Below are positions 37,901-50,496 of a stretch of 64,000 nucleotides of DNA, one piece after another. Origin of the DNA: Ooceraea biroi (lineage: Eukaryota > Arthropoda > Insecta > Hymenoptera > Formicidae). The notes beneath the pieces were generated by a model. It saw only the letters and a list, made by a program, of their open reading frames with translations. It searched no databases and was not told where the DNA came from. Made by a program: the position numbers and the translations under genes. Positions within the stretch are counted from its first letter, which is position 1. Each line of letters starts with the position of its first letter. The stretch covers positions 11,087,787-11,151,786 of the forward strand of contig NC_039514.1 in NCBI RefSeq assembly GCF_003672135.1. The letters are read 5' to 3'.

Positions 37901-37986
37901 CACATTGTACATCGTCAGCAGTCTGCAACCGGAATCTGTATGCTTATGTATGGCAGTACGTGAGAGGAATTTTACTTTTGAGCAAG
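34930..37986. promoter_or_regulatory. CpG-rich region upstream of the DHHC gene, no supported exon
   Basis: The most CpG-rich stretch of the window. It holds a GCGGC pentamer run at about 35176-35203, a C9 run near 35407, a 363-codon open frame at 35018-36109 (+) judged doubtful, an ACGT-type repeat at about 36482-36515 and a long hairpin at 37039-37207. An acceptor-like TTCGTCCCACAG at 37809-37820 precedes a frame open to the DHHC start, so the 5' UTR of that gene may begin an exon at 37821. Confidence 0.45.
37039..37207. repeat. Long imperfect inverted repeat (arms of about 70-80 bp)
   Basis: Arm one is about 37039-37118 and arm two about 37139-37207, with a loop near 20 bp. The outer GGCATAGATGCCAG and central GGTAGCATTGGGTGGGGATG match exactly or nearly so after reverse complement. 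Arm one has an extra block of roughly 8-10 bp near 37064-37074. Confidence 0.85.
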
Positions 37987-40900
37987 ATGCCACACGTCAC
38001 GCGAAAATGGGAGCTGTTCCCAGGAAGAAATCGCTTTTGTTGCGATGGCAGAGTGATGATGGCACCGCAAACTGGAGTATTCTATGTCACTGTGTGCCTC
38101 ATCGTCGGAACGAGTGGATTATTCTTTGGTTTTGAGTAAGTGTCGTTGTTCCATGTATGCAGTGCGTTACATTGTATTTGATCTTGAAAGGGCAATTAGA
38201 CAAAATTGATTAGACAAAATTGCCCTGTAACAGCTCCGCAACACTTCCATACTGGCCTAAGATACTTTGGGCAAATTGCATATCTTGAAATAGTTTCATG
38301 GAGCTAATCTAGCTGAAAGAAGGCTGGTTGTTTTTAGCATTAACAAAATGAAATCTCTGAATAGTTGTTTTCTTCTTTTTTAGTTGTCCGTACTTGGCAC
38401 TACACGTAACACCAGCAATACCAGTAATAGGAGCTTTGTTATTTATATTTGTAATGTCTGCCTTGTTCCGTACGAGCTTCAGTGATCCTGGAGTAATTCC
38501 AAGAGCGACACCCGATGAGGCAGCTTACATCGAAAAGCAAATCGGTATACACACAATCGTAGCATTTCTAAATGTAGCAGTCGCAAATTGTTTTATATAC
38601 TTACTTTAGAAAGCTAACAAAAATTGTATAAAAAACTATTTCTCATAAATTAAAAATGTCAAATTGAAATATTTTTCATGACCCGACGACAGAGGTACCA
38701 AACAATGGTAACTCTAAGACATATAGACCCCCTCCTAGAACGAAAGAAGTCTTGATTAGAGGACAACCAGTAAAGCTGAAATATTGCTTTACATGCAAAA
38801 TATTTAGACCACCGAGAGCCTCACATTGTAGCCTGTGTGACAACTGTGTAGGTATGTGTATCTGTTATTTCATTGAGAAGGTAGTATTACTTCAAAAATT
38901 TGTGACATATTTCTTCTCTTTCTCTCTCTGTTTTTTAATCTCAGATACGTATCAGGACTAATCTTGCACAACTTGATATTAATTTAATCAGAAGTGATTT
39001 TAAAGATAACCGCATTCTTACATTCTTGCAGAGAGATTTGATCATCATTGTCCATGGGTCGGCAATTGCGTGGGCAGAAGAAATTATAGATATTTCTATG
39101 CTTTTATAGTATCCTTGGCATTTCTCTGCGTTTTTATATTTATATGCGCAGTTACACATTTAATCATGCGTAAGTGTCTCCGCATTTGAATTTGCAAATG
39201 AGTAGACACAATAATAATTTTAGAAAAAAATGTACAATTAACGTTATGCATTTATATTTATTTATCGCTTATTGTGATTGCAGTTACAAAAGATAGCAAG
39301 CCATTTTTAGAAGCAGTAAAATTATCTCCAAGCAGTGTTATCGTGGGAGTCGTGTGTTTCTTTTCCGTTTGGAGCATCCTAGGTCTCGCTGGTTTTCACA
39401 CATATTTAACTAGCAGTAATCAAACAACTAACGAAGATGTGAGTAGCTTTGTTTGTAACCTGCATTAGCAAATATCAATACTGATTGTAATTGGCAACTT
39501 TTTTTTTACTCGCTGTTGCAACGTTGTAGATTAAGGGATCATTCACGAATAGAAGAGGGCAAGATAATTTTAATCCCTACAGTCAAGGAAATATCTGTGG
39601 AAATTTTTTTTACGTATTATGTGGACCAGCTCCACCTAGTTTAATTGGTAAGGATTTTTTAAACATGAAATATGTAAAATTAATCTATAAATCTTGTAAT
39701 CAGAAGAAGTAAGAGAGAGGGAGCTAGCTTTACTTAGTATTAACATATTGAATTTAAATTTTCGAATCGTGCCTTTCCAGATCGAAGGGGAATAGTTACG
39801 CTGGAATATCGTGCGGAACACGAACGCGTTGGTGATGAAAACGTGATTACTAGTAATAAGACGTATGGTACTGCCAAAATCGTGCAGCCCCAGGTAATTA
39901 TATAAAGATTATAATATATTTATCGCATTTTGTTAACAAGATCTAATAGATTTATGTATTTCTTTTTCGTTTGTTGTAATAGTCGAACGGTACGACGGTT
40001 CAAACAAGCCCTAGCACGGATCTCACAGGCTCAATGAACAATCTGATCACTGGCCAACACTCCCCAAGAATAGAGTCGATAAACGGTGAGTTGGCTCTCT
40101 TAAGACATTCTACGCGTTGCCCCGAAGAACTACCGAAATATACGCGCCAATACATAAACGATACTTACGTGCCGCCGTATCCGGCGCAGCATTGCTCCCA
40201 AGAGCCCGCAAAGCATATTAAGTATACCGAGGTAGATCGGCTGAATCCAGACTTTCAGAAGTATCCGTGTAGATGCGAGGAGGGCTTGCACAAGTATCCG
40301 CATAGGTGTAGGGAGGAATATCACAGGTGCTCGGATAACAATCTTATGTACGATCCGTGCGTCGGGGATCAGAAATATGGCATCGATCTCCAGAAGTATC
40401 CGCAGAGGTACTCGGAGGATCCACTGCGTTACAAGATAAGCGAAAAGAACGGTTACACCGATCTCCAAAAGTTTCCCCAATGTTACTCCGAGGATCCACT
40501 GCGGCTCTCGCAGTCGCACATGCTGAAATATAACAATCTGAGGTGCGCCGACCACAGTTTAAAGTATCCGATATCGAAGAACATTCTGCCGGCGCGTATT
40601 TTAGGCACCGGTGGCATACCGATCATCGGACAGACCGCGATCGGTCTCGTAGTCAACAGATTCGGATCAGGGCCGCTGACTAATAACTTCTCGTATGCGG
40701 AGAACTCGTTGTGCCCGAGTGACAGCACGGAGGAGGACCTCCTGAATCGACGTTTCATTATGAGTTCATTGAGCGATAACGAGGACATTTAACGTCTAAT
40801 ATTATAAATAACGTCTAACAATTCGATCATATAATAGGTGATGGAGAGAACGCCAATAACATAATAATTGTAATTACTACACTCTTACCAAAGAAATTGT

Positions 40901-42726
40901 GAACTCATAACATTAGAAAGCTTTAAAGATTAGATCGTTACTCCTATTCTGGAAGATCTTTCACGCTAAAAAAAAGAGCGCACTGATTTGTATACATAAA
41001 TGGTTATACGATTGTTCTTGATTCCTTTAATTAGGAGTTACAAACAAAAAATTATATATACAAACGCCAAGAAGTTGAATTTGACTGTTGCAAAAAGAGA
41101 TCTATTTATTTTTTGAAGCTACCGTTTTGCATTATGCATAGATCTTTATTTTAAAAGTTATATCTATATTATATATGGTTATGGTTATGGTGGTATATAA
41201 GTGAGTTATAAGAGATATACCAATATGAGACATATACTAATTACGTTTACTTCATTCTGAATAATATATATTTGTTATATATTGCTTAGTATGTTACAGA
41301 AGATAGATTCTATTGAATTTGTAAATTATTTCCTTATTCGAAGTACTTTTGGTTTAAAAATTATTTCGTATCTTTTCATATAAATCTTATCAATTACATA
41401 ATTATCATTGTTGCTATTACAAAGATGTGTTAAAGTCTATAATATGCAAAGAAATATTTCCAACATATTTTTTAATGATATTATTGCAAGTAAGTTGTTT
41501 TTTTAGATATAAATATATTTCTATGCTATATTTATCTAAGTTTTGTAGTAATTAGTAAGACTTGAAGATAATTCAATAAAACATATTTCTTTGTTGTTTA
41601 AAATTACGTCCTGATATCGAGGGCTCAGAGCGTACTACTTGGTAAGTTAAATTTATACATTCTGATCACATCATTGAGTGTTTTAATATGATTTATCTTT
41701 ATCAACATTAATAAATTATATGCACAAGTGCCTGTGATGCGTATTTTGTTTACATTTTTATAAAACTAATATTGGAACATGTTAATCACAGGGTTTATAG
41801 CTTGTGACTAATTCATTAATTTACAATTTGATTTTTAATTGTAATTTTATATGGGTAGAGAATAAGATGTAATATGCAAATTAGTTTATATAAAGCTATG
41901 TACACAGAGATGCACGGAGCTTTTTATTTTATGTAAAAAATTCAGACATAGAGATATCAAATTTCATCGAGTGTACTAAAAGATATAGAATGTTTTATTT
42001 CTTTTTATCTTATCATGTATATTATAAGGGGAAATAGTAAAAACTTTTTTTTTAAATGGCACGTTTAATGTATAATGTTAATCTTACAAAGAATATGTGA
42101 ATTAAGACTATATTGATAATTATAGTACATTATCGTACGGGCACTCGGGGAAAAAATTTTGGTAAAACATGTATCGTTACTGCTGTGATATTTTGTGTGT
42201 AAGAAACCAGGCTCAATACTGCACCTCCCTCATAATGATTGTACAATAGAGTTTTCTTCTTTTTCAATACTAAAGAAATTTTATAACAGCTTATTTTTCA
42301 CAACAGCAATTATTTATATTTTAATGTTGGTACGTGCACCTTGTACAAGTCGTCTACGTGTATATGCAGACATATTATACGTAGAGATATGTTTATCTGA
42401 GATTACGAATTTTGCTTCTAGGTAGTACCACGAACAGTATAAGTCAACTTGTTACCAACGAAATACCGCTCGCGTCCCTCAATATAGCACCACTTGACAT
42501 CGACGAGATCGCACCGCTGCCTCCTCGTCAGAGCGCCGTGGTCTCTTCCGCTTTGGACACATCTTCCATACCGGCGGTAACCGTAACAACCCCTCTGTCT
42601 GCGTCTAGACTTAGATTGTTGCAAGACACGACTATGATAGAGTCCGCCTTAGATTTGGACTCGCTGGAAGACGCGAGTGTCGGTAGGGGAAGCCAGTCAG
42701 GCCTGATAAAGATGGGTGTGGTATAA
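37987..42726 (+). CDS. app: DHHC palmitoyltransferase, ZDHHC9/14/18 group (approximated-like)
   Basis: Membrane S-acyltransferase; in flies Approximated acts on Fat in growth and planar polarity signalling. Exons: 37987-38135, 38384-38544, 38693-38851, 39032-39169, 39284-39438, 39530-39647, 39781-39893, 39983-40085, 42422-42726; 466 residues. Four membrane spans: about VFYVTVCLIVGTSG, PVIGALLFIFVMSA, FYAFIVSLAFLCVF and VIVGVVCFFSVWSI. The cysteine-rich core KLKYCFTCKIFRPPRASHC leads to DHHC at residues 160-163 (Cys163 catalytic) and PWVGNCVGRRNYRYFY. The C-terminal exon reads NEIPLASLNIAPLDIDEIAP. The donor at 40086 can be ignored, giving another end (see 40086-40792). Confidence 0.93.
40086..40792 (+). 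CDS. app: Alternative C-terminal coding extension of the DHHC gene (unspliced last exon)
   Basis: If the donor GGTGAGTT at 40085/40086 is not used, the frame stays open to TAA at 40790-40792, giving a 600-residue isoform instead of 466. The 235-residue tail is cytosolic in type, rich in Tyr, Cys and Pro, and shows imperfect repeats: LQKYPQRYSEDPLR and LQKFPQCYSEDPLR, with related FQKYPCRCEE and LHKYPHRCREE. It ends SSLSDNEDI. An AATAAA at 41575-41580 inside the intron would allow this form to be polyadenylated before the distal exon. The openness over 707 bases and the internal repeats argue that it is coding. Confidence 0.65.
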
Positions 42727-44401
42727 AATTCAGATACGAAGCGTGTCTACAAAAATATAGAGATTAAGCGAGCGACGGATTTCTGTTCTGATGAATAGTG
42801 CAGTTTCAATATTGAATCAAAGCGCGAAACGTTTGCCTGAATCCGTTCACAGCTTCGTTGAGTATGCACGTTCGTGATAATTACGTGCAGATATTTTGTT
42901 TTTGCTGATATTGTTGACTGCACGAGATAAACGTTTACGTCATATTGATTTTTCGAAAGAAAAATTTATTTTGACAGATTTGTAGCAGATTTATCTGCGT
43001 AATAAATTGCATAATACTAAAGAGTAACCGTAGTTTCTTACAACTGCACTATTTATTATATCATTTCAGTTATAGTAAAACGTCAGTTGTAGAGATATAT
43101 GTGGTTTCCTTCACAGTATTTCTTATACTATTAAATATAGAATTGCCTCTCTATATAGGTCACAAAGTTATCAGAAGGACTTTAGAAGAGATATTATGTT
43201 AATTAATTTATTATACATACACATCAGAATAATTAATATGACTTTACAAAAAGTGCTTCGTCAGAAAAAGGCATGTAAACGTATGTGAAAGAAAATACTA
43301 CGCTTAATTCCACTTAATGAAATTTGAAGTTGGATTATATGCACGTGGAAAAAATTTATTTTTTCGCGTTTTACGACATCTATCTACGAAAAATGTACAT
43401 GTTTTGCATTATTTCACTTACGTATAGCGTTATCGGAATTGATGATTTTATTGCAATAGATGTGAGAAGTAGGTAGCTACGTGTATATAAATTATATTTT
43501 TAACATCTATTTCCGATTGCACTAAAGAGAATGGATTATAAATAGTGGAGAATAGGTTAATAGTTCTGAAAAAGAAAGCAAAAAGAGATAGATAGGGAGG
43601 AGAGAGATTTCGGTGATATTTATTACAGAAAAACGTAAAACTTATATTTTTTCTGCTGTTTTTCCGACATTTCTTAGAAATATTCCTCTTTTTGACAGAA
43701 TTCGTCGTCATGTACAGTGTAAAGTTTTGTAAATAAAATTTTCATACACGTTAGCATAGTTTTACAAATATTTACAAAATTTATTAAAGCAATGCAGTCG
43801 ATAGCAAGCATTTAAATATTAGGATTACCACTGCCTGATTTATTAAACAAATTTTGTATCAAAATTGCATGTTATTACCTAATTTGGCATTATCATGCGA
43901 TAGATATTTTTCATATGAGTAATATAGAAGAACACATATTAACAATAGCAGTTGTCATGCTAATGACGTAAGAATTGCCATTATAAAGACTAATTACGCT
44001 ATTCTTTTGTATATAAGATTATGTATATGATACTGTACATGTATATATTATGTAGCAATTATAATAAAATTCGCATATATATAAAATAAGTTGGAATTAC
44101 TCCTTTATTATTTTATTTATTATTTCAACAAAAATTATATAATCTGATATAATTTTTTTGAACGATATAAAATTTATTTTCTCACAAGCGGAAACTGCGT
44201 TCAACTGTATGCTACACGTTAACTTTCCTTTATGATGTATATTAAATCATCAAACAGTTTTACATAAAAAATTTACAGGTGACATGATCTCAAAATGTGT
44301 CGTATTATTATTATTATTTAAAACTGAACGTTGCGTACTGTATAATATACAAGTTCTACATCCCGCATACACACATATTATAAATAAAACGAATGTACAT
44401 G
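42727..44401. other. 3' UTR of the DHHC gene and ODR4 3' flank
   Basis: AT-rich, no gene seen. AATAAA occurs at 43732-43737 and again near 44065 on the plus strand. TTTATT runs near 44104-44120 could serve ODR4 on the minus strand. The open frame 43448-43711 (-) is not supported. Confidence 0.4.
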
Positions 44402-46536
44402 TTAAACCATAAGCTGGTGCGCCAGAACAGCTACTAGCAATACAAGAAGTGCGACGCTTAAACCAGTGAGATAAATAGCCACGTGATGACTTCTGGTTGC
44501 ATCCGTGGGATTATCCGAAGATTTCGTATTAATATCTCTTTGACCATAAAATTCCGTGGGATCTGCATTACAAATTTTGCTGGTAACGATACACGTGGAT
44601 TCAGATTACTCCAACAGAACTCGGTTTCACTTACCAGCTTGCAGCTCGACTTCTTTCTGAACTTGGCTCTCTTGCACTTCGAGATCTAAGAGTTCTTGTA
44701 GTGACAGCAGTGCTTCTTGCGGCCCTTCGCCAGGAAACAGATAGTCCGACAGTGTGATCTTGTTTCCCGGTAATGCTATCAACACTCTTCTCGGTGGCTC
44801 GTGCAACGTGATATTTTCTGAAGGGAAATTATAGATGCAAATAAAATAGAATATAAATATACAAAAAATCAGATAAATATGTGTAACTTACCCTCGGGAG
44901 AGCCATTCTCTTCCTCTATCAGACTGTCCCAGTGCATTTCCAATCTACTTGCCAGAGATCTCACTATATCCTGTCTCACAGCCATATTGGCTTCAGCGAT
45001 ACTGGCTTTCTGATGTACGAACGTTCTGCTGACCAACTGTCCGACCAGTCGTATCGATGCGCCGCATGACGTTACTTTTATGTCCGTATCAGCATCATTT
45101 CGTGACTAGTGACGTAACGATTTTTTTGCTTTTGGCAAATTAATTCTATGGACATTTTCATCTAAGCAAAGTGCGTTCATACTTACACATGGAATGTACA
45201 AGCTAAACTGAAATGAGCTACTGTCATCGTTCTTCTTATCTTTACGCTCCTTGCTGTCTTTCTTTTTCTTGCCAAGGATTTCCAAGGCTTCATCCGGCGC
45301 CCTGACAACCCCCTCGATAACGACGAACGAGGAATCGATTAAATCTGCCACGCTTGTCAAGATATTCTGTGAGATTTATGTTTTTATTTTTATGTTTAGT
45401 TCATGCAGCATTATAAAAATGACGAATTGTTTATCTGTCATAATACCTGTAATTGCTTCTTGAGAGTTTCATGATCCTTGTCCGCCGCAATAAGATACAA
45501 TCTATCGAAGTCTACTAGGCCTTCAAGTTGATGCCATTTTGTCGCCTTCTCTTGGAATTTCCAATCGGCCGGCTTTAAAACGCCGTCCTTAACAACGTCT
45601 ACCGACTTGCAGACGTATCTGAAGATAAACAATTCTAATTACTAAGCAGTTAAATTATAATGCAAAATTTAAGTCCTCTTCGAGACCACATACCTTTGTG
45701 AGATGCTATTGAAACTCAGTATAAGCTTCTCATCCTGATTAATTCCGCAAAGGTGCTTATTATTCCATGACAGAGTTTTGTGAATCGCACCAAGGACTGA
45801 TTTGAGCTTCTGCATGTTATTGGTACTATCTAGAGCATCCTCAGGTCCAACAATGAACACGCCAAGCACCCACATTCCACCAGGCAGCATTTTTGTTACC
45901 TGGGAATAAAATATAATACTTGATAAAACACTAACAGCAGCTCCTACATGTCACTAGACATGCTTATTATTAAGTTTCATCTCAATAGTTGACTGTATCA
46001 TCAACGGACATGTTTAGCATGGTCAGCTACCCAGCTCACAGGTATGTCCTTGACAGATTTGATATAAATATTTGCTGTATCTTGTTCAGCAGGTATGGCT
46101 GTGGAGCTGATCGTTAATGTTTCCTCCACAACATTTTTGGTAAAGGGAGGCGGTGTTTTCGCTAAGTGCACTATGTAATCTTTTTGTCCAGTGCTCTGCA
46201 ATGTTAAATAAATGAAAGTAATGCATCGGCAGGTATCATGCATGATTCGCTATCAAACTTAATTTCCTGCGTTAGTTATAAATTCCCAATCCTCATTTTC
46301 GAATAAAGTGACTCAATGGAAAGATTACGAATTGCGTGAGATTTTATATTTTTCGCTCACTCGTTGCATATGTTAAGACCGAGAAAGAATCAACGCGCGA
46401 TTGATACGAAAAACCAAAAAAAAGTGTGGAAATTAAATACCTGGCCCAAAATCAATCCTATTACGTATCCATCCGACTTCGTCAGAGATGTTAAGTACGC
46501 GCGAAGATGCTCCTCGGCGTAGATTGTCCGTCCCAT
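44402..46536 (-). CDS. Odr4: ODR-4 homolog (ODR4)
   Basis: Tail-anchored ER protein; in C. elegans ODR-4 with ODR-8/UFSP2 promotes folding and ciliary delivery of odorant GPCRs. Exons on the minus strand: 46441-46536, 46010-46195, 45694-45899, 45447-45618, 45187-45366, 44892-45105, 44635-44817, 44402-44562; 465 residues. The family is recognised from MGRTIYAEEHLRAYL, STGQKDYIVHLAKTPPP, KMLPGGMWVLGVFIV, VLKPADWKFQE, SCGASIRLVGQLVSRTFVH and RRVLIALPGNKITLSDYLFPGE. A single membrane span occupies about residues 440-462 (VAIYLTGLSVALLVLLVAVL) near the C-terminus. The exon 2 donor (GTCCGT) is weak but keeps frame and alignment. It is divergent from the SEFIR receptor gene, 600 bp away. Confidence 0.93.
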
Positions 46537-47141
46537 TTTCTTTGCCTGATCTCTTCGCAGCTCCCCTTGACAGATCCGCGACAATTTGCGCGCGGTCACC
46601 AGCAGCCACCCGTCAATCTGATGTCGCTGAGCAGGTACGAGGTTATGTCGCCGATAATGCAGGCATCGACATACGATAAAACAGATGACTTCCTTCACTA
46701 CGCCTTCGCTTACTTTCACTGTTGGTAGTGGAGCCTTTTTAGGTTCACACATAGCCAAGACACGAACACGCGAAGAATCTTGTCGAGAGACGAATCTCTC
46801 GGTCTGCGATTTGCTACGTCTTGCGCTCGTCGTAATTACGAGAATTGTCATAAAGTGGACGTGCGTCAACTATCGTTCACTACTAGCACATTACTATCAA
46901 CCGGATAGAGTGAACGCGATGAAGGTCACGATAAGGCTGATAAGTGGTATGCAAGCATAGTACGTCGTATATTTGCTTGCTATTATTACGAGCAGTATTG
47001 TGCATGCACAATGAGGAATATATGTTACTTTAAATGAGCGGACGATTAAAAGAGCCGAAATATCATTTGCCGTAACTACAACGCGATACTACATGTAACG
47101 TTCTAAAATGGTGAATATTGTTTATAAACCAGCAGCGAACA
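46537..47141. promoter_or_regulatory. Divergent promoter region of ODR4 (-) and the SEFIR receptor (+)
   Basis: Moderate CpG content next to ODR4, AT-rich toward the receptor start. Overlapping open frames on both strands (46390-46869 -, 46488-46960 +) are treated as chance or as UTR. Confidence 0.4.
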
Positions 47142-50100
47142 ATGTACGGTGCCTTTATTCTCCTGAGCATCCTGGCTATACGGATAAATGGATTTACTTT
47201 GGATGACGTGCAGTGCAATGTGAGTTGTATTACGTATTTATTTATCTTGAAAAGTAAACGATACACGTAATACTATAATGGCAATAGATAAGCACTTTTC
47301 AGTGTCAGTAAAAAATACCAAAAGGTCAGTGAAGCATTTGCTGTCGCAGAGTCTGATTAAAGAGACTATGGTGCAAACATATTTTAGAATTGTGGAAAGT
47401 TTATCCGAGAAATGAGCGATTATTGTTGTCGAAAATTTTGTTGAATGTCTACCATTTTAAATGCAATAACTTAAATGAATTGTAATCGCTTTTATAGTCT
47501 TATGTAGTTCATGTGACAGCAGGATTAAATATATATAAAGCTATTAGGCATAATATTTAGTTTTCTTGATTCATATTTACTCTTACCTTGTTTTTCAGTA
47601 TGTTTTTAAACAAAAATGCCATGCAGATATAAATAATTATAATATAGTGCAATACAATTCTTCAGTTATAAATTATTGTACCACCGAGGATGTTCCTAAT
47701 GAAATCGACTTTACCATAATAGAAGATGAAAATGATGGATGTGAGTCAATTTGCATAACACTTGGCACTTTATTGAATTGGATAAATAATTTACAAAAGC
47801 AACTATAATCTGACTGTATCAGACAATCTAACAGTAATCATTAATTTTCTTATTACCCAAGATTTGAAAGTCGAATTCACTCCTCCTAAAAGAGAATGCA
47901 GATATGGGGTAGCATTATTGGTCAATCCTTCTATTAAGGATGAAAGAGAATGCAGAGAGTACAAGTTTGAAAAAGCTAATAATATTAATTCGACAGTACA
48001 TACTACAGAGAAGACTCTGTGTGTTCTTACAAATAATCAACTTATAAGATACAATGATAATTCAACAGTATCTTTATGTAAGGTAATAAACAATTTTAAC
48101 ACTATATTTATGTGTGTATACAGTTAGCATATCTTTGATACATTGGAGATAGGTTTATTTAAAAATTATGGTTACTGTTTCAGGATAATATTGAACAATG
48201 GTACCAATATATCTTTACTGGATGCTATGCACTTCGATTTCACGTTGGTAGGCAGAACTACCTAATAAGAGGCCATACACTTTTAAATACCATTTATTGT
48301 CCTAAGCAAGTTATGGAACCACAATTTATCTGTAAATATAACACACATTCATATCCTGATGAAAGGTAATTACCTATTATATAAATTTACTATTCCTATT
48401 CTTTTACAACATACAAATTTTCAAATATTTTAGATAATAGTATTTTTCAAATAATAGTATATTCATAACATACATATTTATTTAATACTTTCCCTCAGTA
48501 TTTGTTAGTATTCGGCCTAGTGAACGGTATCTATGATGCGGTATCTATCCAGAAGTCATGACTATTGATTGAATTTGTCAATGTTTTTGGACATTGTTCT
48601 CGAAATTGTCGAAATTTTACCAATTTTTCCAGATCTACAGTAAAAGTGTAAAATAACTTGAAGCTATAAAAATTAAAATAGAACGTTTATGCTTACAGAC
48701 ATGAACTAACAAACTTTACATTAAATACTTCGCTTCCATCAGATACAGGATTATTGCTTAAAGTAGCATTAATATCAGAACATAATAGGAGCTTGGAAAA
48801 TCCTTGTGTCTGGAAAAGTGACGATGAAAAATCACCAATATACACACGGACAGTTAATCTGGTAATAATTGAATAATTAAAATTTTCCATTCTCTATTTA
48901 GTAGATATTTGCTGATATTTATAATTAATCTTTATCCTTACAGGTGAAGAAAAAGGATCGTAATTGCACTGTAAAATGGGTAAATATTTCTTTAGATTCA
49001 TTTTAACAAATTGTTTTAAAGCCGTTGAAGTTTATAGGTGTCCCAGTTATTTTTACGTGTATGCTTGCCCGTAAAATTATATTCAAAAACACAGAATTTT
49101 AATCAAACAGGTGCAGACAGCACGCGGAGAACATGTAAAGACTGTGCAATGTAATTTTCAAGTACAAACTGTGCAAGGTGCGGATTATTGTTTCGTGTTC
49201 CGCGTGATCGACGATCGATGTCACATGAATACGTTCTGGACGCCACCCAATATAAATGGGATGATGCCATGTACATGGATAAAGCGTAAGTGTCCAAGAT
49301 GAAACATGCGCAACATTACTTGAGCGTACCTACGTTATAAATTATGTTCGCAGGTTGTGCGAGAGCCTTCGAAAATGCGACACGTGTCGAGAACACTAAC
49401 ACGATAAGTTCAGACAGATTGTTGAGCGCGAACTCGTACCTGTTGTTGCCGATCATTGCCGTCGTCTTACTCGTGTCGACGATAGTCGGGACACTGTGCT
49501 TCCTGCACTACTTACGCATCCGTAAAGAAGAGATGAACCTGTATGTGAATCCGCAGCATGACGACTTCATGAATCCTGCTTGTCTCAAGCCCGCCGATTT
49601 CATCGTCGGCAACAACGGCAGCGAGAAGAGGATCTATCACGATAATTTCACGTGCGACGATATCATCCTTCTGTACACGAAAACTTCAACGTCTTTCGCG
49701 GCACTGATGAAAGATTTTCGCGAGACGCTTGCCAAGATTTGTTCCTGCTACGTAGGTTTTGCCTTGTACACTGGTAACTGCATTTTCAGTACAATAACGC
49801 GCACATTTTAAATCAAATCTTTTATCTTCCTTAAAGGTACACGACTGGCACGACGGAGCTGAATGGAACGACGTGGCCAAAGTTGGCGCCGTTTTATGGT
49901 TCACCGAATTGCTAAACTGCGGATGCCGCGTCGTTTGGATAGACACACCAGCCACGAGATCCGTCGTTACGTCAAACCCGAGGGAGAACGACTCGGATTT
50001 AAAGAAGCTTAATAAATATTACGAAATTGGGGATTTTCGCGATGTGGCGCTCCCCGTTGTACTAGACTTGGCGAAACGTAACACGAAGGATGCTGTACGC

Positions 50101-50496
50101 CAATATCGCAGACATTTCATTGTAAGGTAGTGTCCATGGTTATTTTGCTAGTACCATTTTTTTTATGCCACGACACACACGTGCTTAACTGTCCGTTATT
50201 TGTTTTAGGTTTGAAGGATTGGAGAGCACGGCGAATATGCACGATCCATTCCTAGATCTCTCCCCTCATGCGCGATATCGCATGCCGCAGCACCTTGCGC
50301 AACTGTGCTCGGACATGTAAGTGTACCGCTGGATATTTAATGTCTGCTTAATGCCGTGTTTCGCAAGTTGATTGTCTTATTGAATAATTTTAGATCGCTG
50401 ATAAAACCGATGGTTTCAAGATGCCAGATGAAGGCGGAGGAAGACCTGTTGCAGCAGCGTTTAAAATTGATGAAGATGGTGGAATCGATGATGTGA
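47142..50496 (+). CDS. Type I transmembrane SEFIR-domain receptor (IL-17-receptor-like)
   Basis: Exons: 47142-47219, 47599-47740, 47862-48082, 48184-48365, 48699-48861, 48944-48979, 49111-49285, 49354-49751, 49837-50126, 50209-50316, 50394-50496; 631 residues, all phases consistent. A signal peptide (MYGAFILLSILAIRINGF) is followed by a Cys-rich ectodomain to about residue 358 with several N-x-S/T sites. One membrane span follows at about 360-382 (YLLLPIIAVVLLVSTIVGTL). The cytosolic part holds a SEFIR-type domain at about 435-590: DDIILLYTKTSTSF, VHDWHDGAEWNDVAKVGAVLWF, CRVVWIDTPATRS. SEFIR domains define IL-17 receptors and their adaptor Act1/CIKS. A receptor role is inferred from architecture; the ligand is unknown. 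The ends of the SEFIR fold are approximate. Confidence 0.85.

Noticed and set aside
38189..38227. Small inverted repeat AGGGCAATT...AATTGCCCT with an internal direct repeat
   Set aside because: Short and intronic; likely chance in AT-rich DNA.
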